Source: an uncultured Flavobacteriales bacterium (GTDB taxonomy: Bacteria > Bacteroidota > Bacteroidia > Flavobacteriales > Crocinitomicaceae). From it: DNA of 28,432 bases. Shown here piece after piece: positions 1-7,487 of this stretch. Numbering within the stretch: position 1 is the first letter of the stretch; each line of letters begins with the position of its first letter. The position numbers were made by a program, and so were the translations under genes. The DNA lies in assembly GCA_946479985.1 (NCBI GenBank), contig CAMLIF010000040.1, forward strand, positions 1-28,432, given 5' to 3'. The notes under the pieces were generated by a model, which was not told where the DNA came from, made no database searches, and saw only the letters and a list, made by a program, of their open reading frames with translations.

Positions 1-783
1 GATATCGGTTTCATGAGCCAGTTAATGGATACAGCCATTTTGAACTACAATGCCGATCCGTCGCGTGTGTATATTACCGGATTTTCAATGGGATCAATCA
101 TGAGTTATCATCTGGCATGTACAATGAATGACCGGGTTGCTGCTATTGGCTGTATGTCGGGAACAATGGCTACTTCTGATATCAATTCTTGCGCTCCGGC
201 CTATGTTACTCCGGTAATTCATTTTCACGGTACGGCCGATGGTACTGTTCCTTACGATGGAAGTGCACTACCTTCTTTGAGTTTGGTTCCTCAAACCATT
301 GCTTTTTGGAAAACGAAACATACTTGTGACATGACTGCCGATTCAACGCAATTGACAAATCTGGCTGCTGACGGATATACCGTAGACCGATTTGTGTATG
401 ATAATTGTGAACCGAATGCCTCTTTGGAGCATTGGAGAATCAATGGTGCCGATCATGAATATTTCTACATTCCGAATAATGATTTTGATGAAATCACCGA
501 AACCTGGTTATTCATGCGCAAATGGCAGCATAGTAACCCTGCTTCAGCCGGAATTGAGAAAAATGAGTTTGTGAACTTCTCTCTGGCTCCTAATCCAAGC
601 AACGGTAACGTTACAATTGAATGTGATCGTGCTGCGGATTTCACTGTTTACGGAATGACAGGTTCAAAATTGATTTCAGGAAAATTAATGAAAGGATCAA
701 ATCTTATTCAACTTTCGGGATTGAGCTCAGGAATGTATTTGATCAATGTAAACGGAACAACACAACATTTAGTGATTAACTGA
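1..783 (+). CDS. Secreted PHB-depolymerase/LpqC-like esterase with T9SS sorting domain (5' partial)
   Basis: This is the C-terminal part of a serine esterase of the alpha/beta-hydrolase fold, of the PHB depolymerase/feruloyl esterase (LpqC) type. The frame is open to the first base of the window, so the ATG at 13 is probably internal and the signal peptide lies upstream. Visible catalytic elements are the nucleophile motif GFSMGS (Ser about residue 29 of the visible part), the segment HFHGTADGTVPY that should carry the acid, and a His in GADHEYFY. After about residue 185 comes a T9SS type A sorting domain: NFSLAPNPSNGNV, then GMTGSKL, ending in a GMYLINV-type strand. This predicts export and cell-surface attachment or release by the type IX system. 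The natural substrate (polyester, feruloyl ester or other) cannot be told from the sequence. Transcription probably ends at the hairpin at 808-835. Confidence 0.85.
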   Translation, partial: DIGFMSQLMDTAILNYNADPSRVYITGFSMGSIMSYHLACTMNDRVAAIGCMSGTMATSDINSCAPAYVTPVIHFHGTADGTVPYDGSALPSLSLVPQTIAFWKTKHTCDMTADSTQLTNLAADGYTVDRFVYDNCEPNASLEHWRINGADHEYFYIPNNDFDEITETWLFMRKWQHSNPASAGIEKNEFVNFSLAPNPSNGNVTIECDRAADFTVYGMTGSKLISGKLMKGSNLIQLSGLSSGMYLINVNGTTQHLVIN

Positions 784-791
784 TTTGAAAA

Positions 792-1016
792 TTAATCGTT
801 TGGAAAGAGCCGTGCCACTTCTGGTGCGGCTTTTTCGTATGTGAACTCACACCTCAGCATATCCTGGATTCGCAGTTTCTCGGGATATTGTTCGGCAATA
901 ACCTGTTGAAAGAACCATTCGTTGTTGCGTTGATAGGCTTCAATGAATTCATTGGCACTGACTATTTTATAATGCCTGTTAAATCCTGTAATGCTTCTGT
1001 ATTGCGGGTAATCCAT
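792..1016 (-). CDS. Small hypothetical protein
   Basis: I do not recognise this 74-residue soluble protein. It is rich in Tyr, Phe, Glu and Arg and has no signal peptide or membrane segment. The frame extends upstream to an ATG at 1052, but that codon lies in the loop and 3' arm of the ompA terminator (1040-1068) and would translate the stem as MIRAFY. The internal ATG at 1016 (MDYPQYRS) is therefore the better start. The gene ends 8 bases from the convergent esterase, and its last codons are built from the esterase terminator hairpin. The protein-like amino-acid composition over the middle favours a real gene, but no family could be assigned. Confidence 0.5.
   Translation of the reverse strand: MDYPQYRSITGFNRHYKIVSANEFIEAYQRNNEWFFQQVIAEQYPEKLRIQDMLRCEFTYEKAAPEVARLFPND
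808..835 (+). terminator. Rho-independent terminator of the esterase gene
   Basis: AGCCG at 808-812 pairs with CGGCT at 827-831. Inside it CCAC pairs with GGTG across a TTCT loop, with a two-base bulge on the 5' side. The hairpin is followed by five T on the plus strand. It lies 24 bases after the esterase stop, inside the 3' end of the convergent small gene. Confidence 0.75.
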
Positions 1017-1039
1017 ATTGTGTATGTTATATAAATAAA

Positions 1040-1068
1040 AAGCCCTGATCATTTACTGACCAGGGCTC
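1040..1068 (-). terminator. Rho-independent terminator after the ompA-like gene
   Basis: Read on the minus strand, AGCCCTG and CAGGGCT form a 7-bp stem followed by TTTTTATTT. The hairpin begins about 20 bases after the stop of the OmpA-family gene. Confidence 0.8.
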
Positions 1069-1086
1069 TTAAATTATTTCTATCGG

Positions 1087-2274
1087 TTATTGAACTACAA
1101 ATACAACGCGGCGATTTTTCGCTTGTTTCAATTCATCGCTATCACCTTCTTTGAACTCAGCTGAGTTTGGCATAGTAGCACCTTTCAATTCTACTTTAAC
1201 GCGTCCCGGATCAATTCCTTTGCTCTTAAAATAGTCCTTCACCATAGATCCTCGCTTAGCATCCATTTCGCTATACATTGTTTTTGATTCTCCATAGCTT
1301 ACTTCTTCCTGATCAGAGTGAGCCTGAGCAATTATTGTCATTGTTGGATTTGCTTTTAACTCAGTAACGATCAAGTCTAAAGACGTTTTCGCAGCAGGAG
1401 TTAATTCATCATTTCCAAATGCAAAATTCACACTTTGAAGTTGAATTTTCTCTTTAGCTGTCATACGATCTGTTAACAATGCAGATTTTTGGTAGATCAT
1501 GGTAGAGAACTGTTTGTTTTCAGCATCTTCGTAGTTGCATTCACAAGTTTGTTTTTCTTCCAGAAGCATTACTGAAACATCATCAACAAAGTAGTAAGCG
1601 CCAATAACCGGAGTGAACTTATTATCTTTCGCTTTTTTGTTTGTTTCCACTTTAGTATTGGCATTTGTAGAGAAATTTCCGATAGTGATGAATTTCTCGC
1701 CACCCTTTTCAGATGTGTATGTTCCACAAATTTTCTCCCATCCAAGGAAGGAATTGAATACTTTATTCTTCGGATGAATAACGCTTACTTTATCGTCAAT
1801 TAGTGAGATCTTTTGATCAGAATTAAACTCACTTTTACTAAATAACATTCCAATTTGATTACACGAGTATTTAGACGCTTCGGCAAGGTTTACATAAAAA
1901 GTAACACAAACACTTTGACCTTCTTTCAAAGGCGTTTTCAACTTTGCGGTAAGGTAAGTTCTTGGCAATTTATCCTGGTGTGAATACGCCATTATACCGA
2001 CATAATTATCATCGTTCGGAGACTCAGATCCGTAAATGTTTGTTGGAGCTCCAATATCAGGGATTTTTGAATCGGACAAGAAAACATCTGCACGAGCGGC
2101 AGTTGGTGATTTCCATCCGGTTACAAGATCAATTTGACCCAATTTTTTAATTTTTCCGGTGTTCGCTTCGAAACCTCCGTTTTCAATTAAATTAGTTTGA
2201 GCCGTAGACAACACAGGTAATGAAAGCAATACAGCTGCTGCAATTGTTTTCAATGTTTTACTTGTTGATTTCAT
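1087..2274 (-). CDS. OmpA-family outer-membrane protein
   Basis: This is a 395-residue envelope protein with an N-terminal signal peptide (about residues 1-25, ending STAQ). A middle region begins NLIENGGFEAN and continues with a beta-rich segment of about 200 residues, which resembles a lectin- or carbohydrate-binding-like fold (inference). After a short Cys-containing linker (CECNYEDAE), the last 110 residues form an OmpA C-terminal domain: VNFAFGNDELTPAAK, a long helix, AQAHSD, and the closing NRRVVFVV with the conserved NRR. This domain binds peptidoglycan, so the protein probably tethers the outer membrane to the cell wall. The start codon overlaps the last 17 bases of hemE, which suggests co-transcription with hemE. 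A strong terminator follows at 1040-1068. Confidence 0.85.
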   Translation of the reverse strand: MKSTSKTLKTIAAAVLLSLPVLSTAQTNLIENGGFEANTGKIKKLGQIDLVTGWKSPTAARADVFLSDSKIPDIGAPTNIYGSESPNDDNYVGIMAYSHQDKLPRTYLTAKLKTPLKEGQSVCVTFYVNLAEASKYSCNQIGMLFSKSEFNSDQKISLIDDKVSVIHPKNKVFNSFLGWEKICGTYTSEKGGEKFITIGNFSTNANTKVETNKKAKDNKFTPVIGAYYFVDDVSVMLLEEKQTCECNYEDAENKQFSTMIYQKSALLTDRMTAKEKIQLQSVNFAFGNDELTPAAKTSLDLIVTELKANPTMTIIAQAHSDQEEVSYGESKTMYSEMDAKRGSMVKDYFKSKGIDPGRVKVELKGATMPNSAEFKEGDSDELKQAKNRRVVFVVQ

Positions 2275-3297
2275 AGGATTTTACAGTTTTAATGAACGTT
2301 TTAACTTTTTCAGGATCTACGTCAGGGTAAACGCCGTGACCCAAATTTGCTATATGTCGTTTATTATTTTCGAACGAATTTAGCATTTTTATTGTTTCCG
2401 ACACAACGGTTTCATGACTACCGTATAAAATGCACGGATCCAAATTTCCTTGTAATGTTTTGTTTGGACCAACTAAAGCTCTCATTTGAGGAATATCCAT
2501 GTTCCAGTCAAGCCCAACTGTATTGCAATCTAACGCTGCAATTGCCGGAATGGAAGTGATTGCTCCTTTCGAGAAAAGTGTAACAGGCACATTGTTTATT
2601 GCACTTGAAATTTGTTTCAGGTACGGTAAGGAAAAAGTTGCATATTGTTCAGTTCCCAAAATTCCTGCCCACGAATCAAATACTTGTACCATAGATGCTC
2701 CTGCTTTTATCTGCGCTTTCAAATACGCAATAGTTACGTCTGTGATACCCGTAGCAACTGGTGTGCCAAATTTGGATTTGTTATTAAAAGTTTACGTGCC
2801 TCAGAGAAGGTTTTTGAACCGTGGCCTTCTACCATGTAACAAAGAATTGTCCATGGAGCGCCGGCAAATCCAATAACAGGCACTCGTCCGTTAAGTTCTT
2901 TTACTGTTAGCTTGATAGCTTCTAAAACGTAGCCTAAACGGTCTTCAACGTCGAATTTTGTTTCTACCCGCTTCGCCTCTTCTTCTGAACGAATAGTGTT
3001 TTCGAACCAGGGACCACGTTGTTCAATCATTTGATATGGAACGTTCATTGCTTCAGGAACAACGAGGATATCTGAAAAGATAATCGCAGCATCAACACCA
3101 AGTAAATCGACCGGTTGAATGGTTACTTCAGCTGCAAGTGCAGGAGTTTCCACTAATTCTTTAAACCCGCTGACACTGCTGCGTACAGCGCGATATTCCG
3201 GTAAAATTCTACCCGCTTGTCGCATGAGCCATACTGGGTAACGTTCTATTTCTTCGCCTCGGGCAGCCCGAAGTATTAAATCATTTTTCAGTTCCAT
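2258..3297 (-). pseudogene. hemE: Uroporphyrinogen decarboxylase, interrupted by an apparent one-base frameshift
   Basis: HemE converts uroporphyrinogen III to coproporphyrinogen III in haem biosynthesis. The N-terminal part (2734-3297) contains [10 protein letters not shown] with the substrate-binding Arg pair (R26, R30), FSDIL with the catalytic Asp (D76) and [12 protein letters not shown] with Tyr154. It ends with five or so wrong residues before a TAA. The C-terminal part lies in another frame ([17 protein letters not shown] onward) and contains FDSWAG, DWN and LGHGVYPD with the conserved His. Adding one G to the GGG run (2748-2750 on the plus strand) joins the two as [14 protein letters not shown] and gives a protein of about 341 residues, the normal HemE length. 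Every active-site residue is present on one side or the other, so either the break is very recent or it is a sequencing error. A TAACTTTG -7 box lies at 3303-3310. The 3' end overlaps the ompA-like gene. Confidence 0.9.
2748..2750 (-). other. Frameshift site in hemE (GGG run)
   Basis: On the coding strand the sequence reads CTA CGG GTA TCA CAG ACG TAA in the upstream frame. With one more G it reads CTA CGG GGT ATC ACA GAC, which restores the family-typical ITD segment before TIAYLKAQ. No slippery heptamer or downstream pseudoknot that would suggest programmed frameshifting is evident. Confidence 0.75.
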
Positions 3298-3351
3298 TAA
3301 AACAAAGTTAGTTTTTCTCTACAAATCGGCCTTATATCTTATGGTGTTTGC

Positions 3352-4026
3352 TTACCATTCAATTGCTTTTTGGCCTTTTTCGGTTAAGATACGGTTGATA
3401 GTGGAAAATGGTTTGCTACCAAAAAAACCTCGGTAAGCAGAAAGGGGAGACGGATGAGGCGCTATGAGTACAATGTGTTTGTTTCTGTCTACACGAGCGG
3501 CTTTTGCCTGAGCAGGAGAGCCCCAAAGCACGAAGATTACCGATTCTTTTTGATCGTTGATTTGCTGGATTACTTCATCAGTAAACTTTTCCCAGCCCTG
3601 GTTTGCATGACTCAGTGGTGCTCCTTTTCGAACTGTTAAAATAGAATTGAGAAGAAGGATTCCTTGTTCAGCCCAATAGTTCAGATCTCCGTTTGCCGGT
3701 GCAGGTTTTCCTAAATCATCTTCATATTCCTTGAAAATGTTTGCCAGACTTTTTGGCAACGGTCGAACATGTGCATCGCAGCTAAAACATAATCCGTGTG
3801 CGTGTCCTGGAGTTGGATAGGGATCCTGACCCAATATTACCACTTTCAGCTTATCAAACGGACAAGCATCAAAAGCACGGAAGATGAATTTTCCTTTCGG
3901 GAATATTTCATTTGGAAAAGACAGATATTCCTGTTTTACAAACTGGCGCAATTGCTCGAAATAAGGAGCTTCGAATGATTTTTGCAATACGGATTTCCAG
4001 CTTTCGTGAATTTTGACTTCCATCAA
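3352..4026 (-). CDS. ung: Uracil-DNA glycosylase (family 1)
   Basis: Ung excises uracil from DNA and starts base-excision repair in the cytoplasm. The 224-residue length is typical. Family 1 motifs are complete: the water-activating motif VVILGQDPYP (GQDPY at 66-70, Asp68), the uracil-binding FS segment (GLCFS), LLNSILTVRKGAPLSH with the conserved Asn, and the DNA-intercalation loop HPSPLSAYRGFFG (His191). The start is one of two adjacent ATG codons (MMEV); the choice changes the protein by one residue. It lies 54 bases upstream of hemE on the same strand, so the two could share a transcript, although hemE has its own -7-like box. Confidence 0.96.
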   Translation of the reverse strand: MMEVKIHESWKSVLQKSFEAPYFEQLRQFVKQEYLSFPNEIFPKGKFIFRAFDACPFDKLKVVILGQDPYPTPGHAHGLCFSCDAHVRPLPKSLANIFKEYEDDLGKPAPANGDLNYWAEQGILLLNSILTVRKGAPLSHANQGWEKFTDEVIQQINDQKESVIFVLWGSPAQAKAARVDRNKHIVLIAPHPSPLSAYRGFFGSKPFSTINRILTEKGQKAIEW

Positions 4027-4100
4027 TTAGTTTGTTAAATGAATTGGCGATTTTCGGATAAAATCATTGAAGATTCCCACATTTTTACAAATTTATAAAA

Positions 4101-4904
4101 TTATGTAGAAAGCCCATTTTTACTTGCTTTTTTCGGGTTTTTGGAAAGCGCCCCCGCACTCCAATTCCCACTCCTGCAAACTACATGAAAACATGTCTGA
4201 AAATATTCGCAAAGTACGTAGCATTTCTTTTCTTCCCGCATTTCAAAAAGTGTGAGTGCCAGTGTTTCTTTCAGATGAGCAACTTCACCATCGCTTAAAG
4301 CCCGGTTATGCAGAAAAGTATTGTACGAAATATCAAAAGTTGTTCCATGTAGGTGAGATGAATGTTTGATTGCATTTTTGTTCCGCTTCATTAAACGTGA
4401 AACAGAACTTTTTGTGCGTAATAAAGATGTCAGGACGAGTCGTGTTCCGTAAAGATCCGTTTGTTTCAATTTCGACTGGAAACGTTTGCCTAATTCGGAT
4501 ACAAAATCTTTTACTTCGTGTTTTGCAAACGGGTACGAATAGTGCATTGTATCCACGTAAAAGTACTTGTTCGATTTAATTGGAACCAATTCTCCTTTGT
4601 TTACCGCCGAAAAAACATCCCACTTCCTGGATGGAATGCGCTTTAATCCATGAATATATGAATCTTGCCAATAGCTTTTTACCTGATCATTCATCTGCCA
4701 GGCATGTGTAATATCAACTTTACAGATTTCAGGAGTGGGGAGAAGTTTGATAGGCTTTACCGGACCATTTGCCAGTTCTGTTAACCACAGCTGAGTTGCT
4801 TTTGGATTGGCGAAGAAAACCACCAAACCAGCGAACCAAAAAGTAACCAACAGAAAGAACAAATACTTCCATTTCAATAATTTACCTCTTGAACGTTTAC
4901 TCAT
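4101..4904 (-). CDS. Membrane-anchored M15-like peptidase-fold protein (DUF5715-type)
   Basis: This is a 267-residue protein with a short Lys/Arg-rich cytoplasmic start, one transmembrane segment (about residues 13-32) and a periplasmic domain. At 182-191 it carries SSHLHGTTFD, which fits the SxHxxGxxxD zinc signature of the M15/D-Ala-D-Ala carboxypeptidase fold (His184, Asp191). A later CEYFQTCFHVV (Glu233, His240) supplies the expected third ligand and catalytic-acid positions. I recall such proteins being grouped as DUF5715, but the exact family name was not checked. If active it would cut peptidoglycan peptides, and this is inference. A TATTTTTG -7 box at 4930-4937 lies about 25 bases upstream of the start and argues for its own transcript. 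Confidence 0.65.
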   Translation of the reverse strand: MSKRSRGKLLKWKYLFFLLVTFWFAGLVVFFANPKATQLWLTELANGPVKPIKLLPTPEICKVDITHAWQMNDQVKSYWQDSYIHGLKRIPSRKWDVFSAVNKGELVPIKSNKYFYVDTMHYSYPFAKHEVKDFVSELGKRFQSKLKQTDLYGTRLVLTSLLRTKSSVSRLMKRNKNAIKHSSHLHGTTFDISYNTFLHNRALSDGEVAHLKETLALTLFEMREEKKCYVLCEYFQTCFHVVCRSGNWSAGALSKNPKKASKNGLST

Positions 4905-4929
4905 TTACAGTTTGAAACTATGATCCGTG

Positions 4930-4937
4930 CAAAAATA
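4930..4937 (-). promoter_or_regulatory. Bacteroidota -7 box (TATTTTTG)
   Basis: A full TAnnTTTG match lies 26 bases before the start of the M15-like gene. No good -33 TTTG is seen at the usual distance. Confidence 0.4.
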
Positions 4938-5002
4938 GAGATTTATTCGTTGCTCGGAACCCTGAAAAGAACGTCTTTTGAAGTTAGAGAATGAGATGAA
5001 CA

Positions 5003-6019
5003 CTAAAGCTTTATAATCTTTTTTGTAAGCGTATTCGTTGAAGAACAGATTTTTACCAAATAAGTTCCGCTTTGAAGAGAAGAAAGGTCTAATGATCCTG
5101 AAAGACCTGACAAATCTTTTGTAAGTAGATTTTTTCCATTCAGATCAAGAATATGAATGGTCAAATTCTCAGTGCTGCTTTCTATGGTTAGAAGATCATT
5201 TACAGGATTTGGTGAAAGCTGTAGATTGGATTCCAGATCATCTTTCAAACCAACAGTCATCATACTGAATGCTTCCAGGAATAAAGCGGAATCGAATGAG
5301 CCGTCACCACTATCGCCAATTGCAATTTTGAGATGATGTATTTGATTGGGAGTCACTTGTGCGCTTATTTCAATCGGTTTCGTTAGACCGTCATACCGGC
5401 AATAGGTATTACTGGAATTGTAAGGTGCCTGCGATCCGTTTCCATTACTAATATAGAAGGTTGAATTTAGGTTTGGATTAATTGTGTTTACCGAAATGTT
5501 TTGGTTCTGTGTCCGGGCAATATTGGTTTTAATATTATTCGGATCGGTGAGATATATTCCAATTCCATCATTGAAATTTGCTGAAAAGGTTCCAAAACCA
5601 TATTCTTCGGAAGCAAACAGAAGCTTCAACTTTAACCAATCACTTGATGGTACAAAATCAAATTCCAAAACTGCTGCGTCATTAATTGTACTTGCTGTGA
5701 AAGTAAGCTGCAGGTCCGAATCACCTGGTCGCCCAAAATCGTAGTCTGCACGTAAAGTGTCATTTGGCCCCCATGGACCATATCCGTTAACGAGCCCCGA
5801 AGACATGATTATTCCGGTTTGAAACGGAATGTTTTCAACGTTTCCGTAAAAATAGCCGATTTGTCGTGTGTGCCCCTGAAACTGGACATTGGAAACCGAA
5901 ATTGACTGTCCTTGTAAGATATTATAAACCAAATCTGATGGATCGGCATCAAAAGAATCCATTTGGGAGAAGCTCTGACCGGCAATCAGGCAAATAATTA
6001 TTAGGATAGTTGTTTTCAT
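5003..6019 (-). CDS. Choice-of-anchor-L-type secreted protein with T9SS sorting domain
   Basis: This is a 338-residue exported protein. A signal peptide (MKTTILIIICLIAGQSFSQ) is followed by a beta-rich domain with features of the choice-of-anchor L family: DLVYNILQGQSISVSNVQF near the start, GIIMSSG, DAAVLEFDF, FASEEYG, FNDGIGIYL, and a final IAIGDSGDGSFDSALFLEAFS. The last 75 residues are a T9SS type A sorting domain (LQLSPNPVNDLLTI, then GTYLVKI and KKIIKL). It should be delivered to the cell surface; its function is unknown and may be structural or adhesive. The frame has an upstream ATG at 6040, but a TACATTTG -7 box sits at 6038-6045, so the ATG at 6019, which begins the signal peptide, is the likely start. 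Confidence 0.82.
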   Translation of the reverse strand: MKTTILIIICLIAGQSFSQMDSFDADPSDLVYNILQGQSISVSNVQFQGHTRQIGYFYGNVENIPFQTGIIMSSGLVNGYGPWGPNDTLRADYDFGRPGDSDLQLTFTASTINDAAVLEFDFVPSSDWLKLKLLFASEEYGFGTFSANFNDGIGIYLTDPNNIKTNIARTQNQNISVNTINPNLNSTFYISNGNGSQAPYNSSNTYCRYDGLTKPIEISAQVTPNQIHHLKIAIGDSGDGSFDSALFLEAFSMMTVGLKDDLESNLQLSPNPVNDLLTIESSTENLTIHILDLNGKNLLTKDLSGLSGSLDLSSLQSGTYLVKICSSTNTLTKKIIKL

Positions 6020-6037
6020 GAAAATGAAGTTATAGGA

Positions 6038-6045
6038 CAAATGTA
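6038..6045 (-). promoter_or_regulatory. Bacteroidota -7 box (TACATTTG)
   Basis: This is a full TAnnTTTG match 18 bases before the chosen start of the choice-of-anchor-L gene. It overlaps the alternative upstream ATG and so helps to decide the start. The -33 element is poor. Confidence 0.5.
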
Positions 6046-6078
6046 GAGGAAAACAGAGAATGCTTTGCGATGTAAAGG

Positions 6079-6104
6079 AAAAGGATGTCTTTCGACACCC
6101 TTTT
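6079..6104 (-). terminator. Hairpin terminator after the lipoprotein gene at 6124
   Basis: On the minus strand an 11-bp stem (AAAAGGGTGTC with GACATCCTTTT, one G-T pair) closes a GAAA tetraloop about 20 bases after the stop at 6124. The stem ends in TTTT, then CC. It is a likely terminator of the operon that starts with the E1 gene. Confidence 0.65.
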
Positions 6105-6123
6105 CGCTTCTCAAACAGCAGTT

Positions 6124-6519
6124 TTATGGCTGAATAACGTAATTTACTTCTTTCGTGGTCAGATCACCTTCATGATTGTATGCAGATTCTACTTTTAAAC
6201 GAACCGGAGTAATTGCTGAAACGTTGTAATTGATCGTATCGCTTAATGTAAAGCCGGTAGCGTGTTCATCAACTTCATATTCTGTAATCACCGAATTGTC
6301 GCTTGTTTTATACAAAACAACATGATAACCGTGCAAGGTCATATTTCCGGTTATTGATCCTGTCAAAACAGAGTAGTTTCCTGAAACTGTATCGCTTTCC
6401 GCAGGAGTTGTAATCGTAATTCCACCAACGAAGGCTTCTTCCTGTTCTTCCTCCTTATTTTTTTTGCAGGAAATAAGCGCTAATCCCAAAATTGCTGCTG
6501 ATATAATAATTGTTTTCAT
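6124..6519 (-). CDS. Small lipoprotein, function unknown
   Basis: This is a 131-residue lipoprotein. The signal peptide ends in the lipobox LISC (Cys18). It is followed by KKNKEEEQEE, a charged linker common in Bacteroidota surface or periplasmic lipoproteins. The remainder (about 100 residues) looks like a single Ig-like beta sandwich: GGITITTPAESDTVSG at the start, a central TGSITGNMTLHGYHVVLY, and a closing strand EVNYVIQP. The gene starts inside the stop region of the barrel gene upstream (ATGA overlap, 4 bases), so the two are translationally coupled and probably work together. The pairing of this lipoprotein with the CDACGC barrel suggests an envelope task connected with metal ions, which is inference only. 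Confidence 0.75.
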   Translation of the reverse strand: MKTIIISAAILGLALISCKKNKEEEQEEAFVGGITITTPAESDTVSGNYSVLTGSITGNMTLHGYHVVLYKTSDNSVITEYEVDEHATGFTLSDTINYNVSAITPVRLKVESAYNHEGDLTTKEVNYVIQP

Positions 6520-7457
6520 ATTTTTCTTTTTGCTCCCGATGATGATTCCCGGGATTGTTTTTTATTAATAATGTGATAGGCTCCAAAACTTATTGCGCCT
6601 CGTAAAGTGCTGTTTCCTTCTCCCAGAAGCTGATAAACAGGTAAATTAAATCCAACCTGAAAATTCCAGCTTTCGGAAGCAAATGAAGCTACCGAGGCAC
6701 TTTGTACAAGGATTGCCTGTGTATTTGTATGGTCGTAATCTTCTCCATTGAACTTTGCCTGTGCGTTTGAAGCAAAGGAAATACCTGTTCCAAAGGTAAA
6801 ACGATTGAAGATGTACATTCCAATTGTTTGATTATACCAGGTGTTTCCCGGATTATAATTGTATTTGTTCGTTGTTCTCAATGTATAGGAACTCTCATTG
6901 CTGATTCCGATCTTTCGGAAGCGAATCATCAGGGATGAAACCAATGAATAATCAAAAGTTCCGGAGCCCGGATTAAGCATTAATTGTTCGCGTTCCGGGC
7001 TTTCGAAATAACCGGTTGGTAATTTAGAAGTAAAACCAACAGACCAACGTGCCAGTTCATTCATGGAATAAGCGGAATCAATGATGTAATAGTTCATTCC
7101 AACCTGAACGTCGCCGATTCCGTTTTGCGCAGATCGAGCTGAAGGTTCTTTCACTTGAGAATTATATATATACGGAATAACCGCGCGTGCCTGAAAATGT
7201 TTGGATAGACGAATGGTTCCGGTCAAATCTGTCCTGTTATAGTATTCCATACTTCTTGTATCCGGATTTCCATATAATCCGGGAATTTGAGTGTGAAATA
7301 CTTTAAAGGAATGAACGATGGAAAACGATGATCTGTTTCCCTGTGATTGGATTCCGAGTCCCATATTGCCAATACTTCCGCTACATCCGCATGCATCACA
7401 CGCTTTTCCGGTGAAGTTAAGGCACAGAGCCATAACCACTAAAAAAAGTGTTTTCAT
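6516..7457 (-). CDS. Outer-membrane beta-barrel with N-terminal CDACGC motif
   Basis: This is a 313-residue exported protein. A signal peptide is followed directly by a Cys cluster, CDACGC (Cys20, Cys23, Cys25). The rest is a row of amphipathic strands ending in aromatic residues, such as SFSIVHSFKVF, HFQARAVIPYIYN, VQVGMNYYII, RWSVGFTSKLPTGYF and NFQVGFNLPVYQLL. This is typical of transporter-like outer-membrane barrels of Bacteroidota. Proteins with this Cys start are common near metal-handling genes, so copper or another soft metal is a reasonable guess but is not shown here. It overlaps the lipoprotein gene by 4 bases and follows the small Cys protein gene by 30 bases, which indicates a co-transcribed set. 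Confidence 0.72.
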   Translation of the reverse strand: MKTLFLVVMALCLNFTGKACDACGCSGSIGNMGLGIQSQGNRSSFSIVHSFKVFHTQIPGLYGNPDTRSMEYYNRTDLTGTIRLSKHFQARAVIPYIYNSQVKEPSARSAQNGIGDVQVGMNYYIIDSAYSMNELARWSVGFTSKLPTGYFESPEREQLMLNPGSGTFDYSLVSSLMIRFRKIGISNESSYTLRTTNKYNYNPGNTWYNQTIGMYIFNRFTFGTGISFASNAQAKFNGEDYDHTNTQAILVQSASVASFASESWNFQVGFNLPVYQLLGEGNSTLRGAISFGAYHIINKKQSRESSSGAKRKI

Positions 7458-7487
7458 TTGAATTTATATAAACGTAAATAACTGCGT

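Noticed and set aside
2700..2790. Programmed ribosomal frameshifting in hemE
   Set aside because: There is no X-XXY-YYZ slippery heptamer and no evident stimulatory structure, and no HemE is known to me to be made this way. A missing G explains the break more simply.
2499..2876. Plus-strand open frame of 125 codons across hemE
   Set aside because: It is antisense to hemE, whose two halves clearly encode a conserved enzyme; the plus-strand translation is not protein-like.
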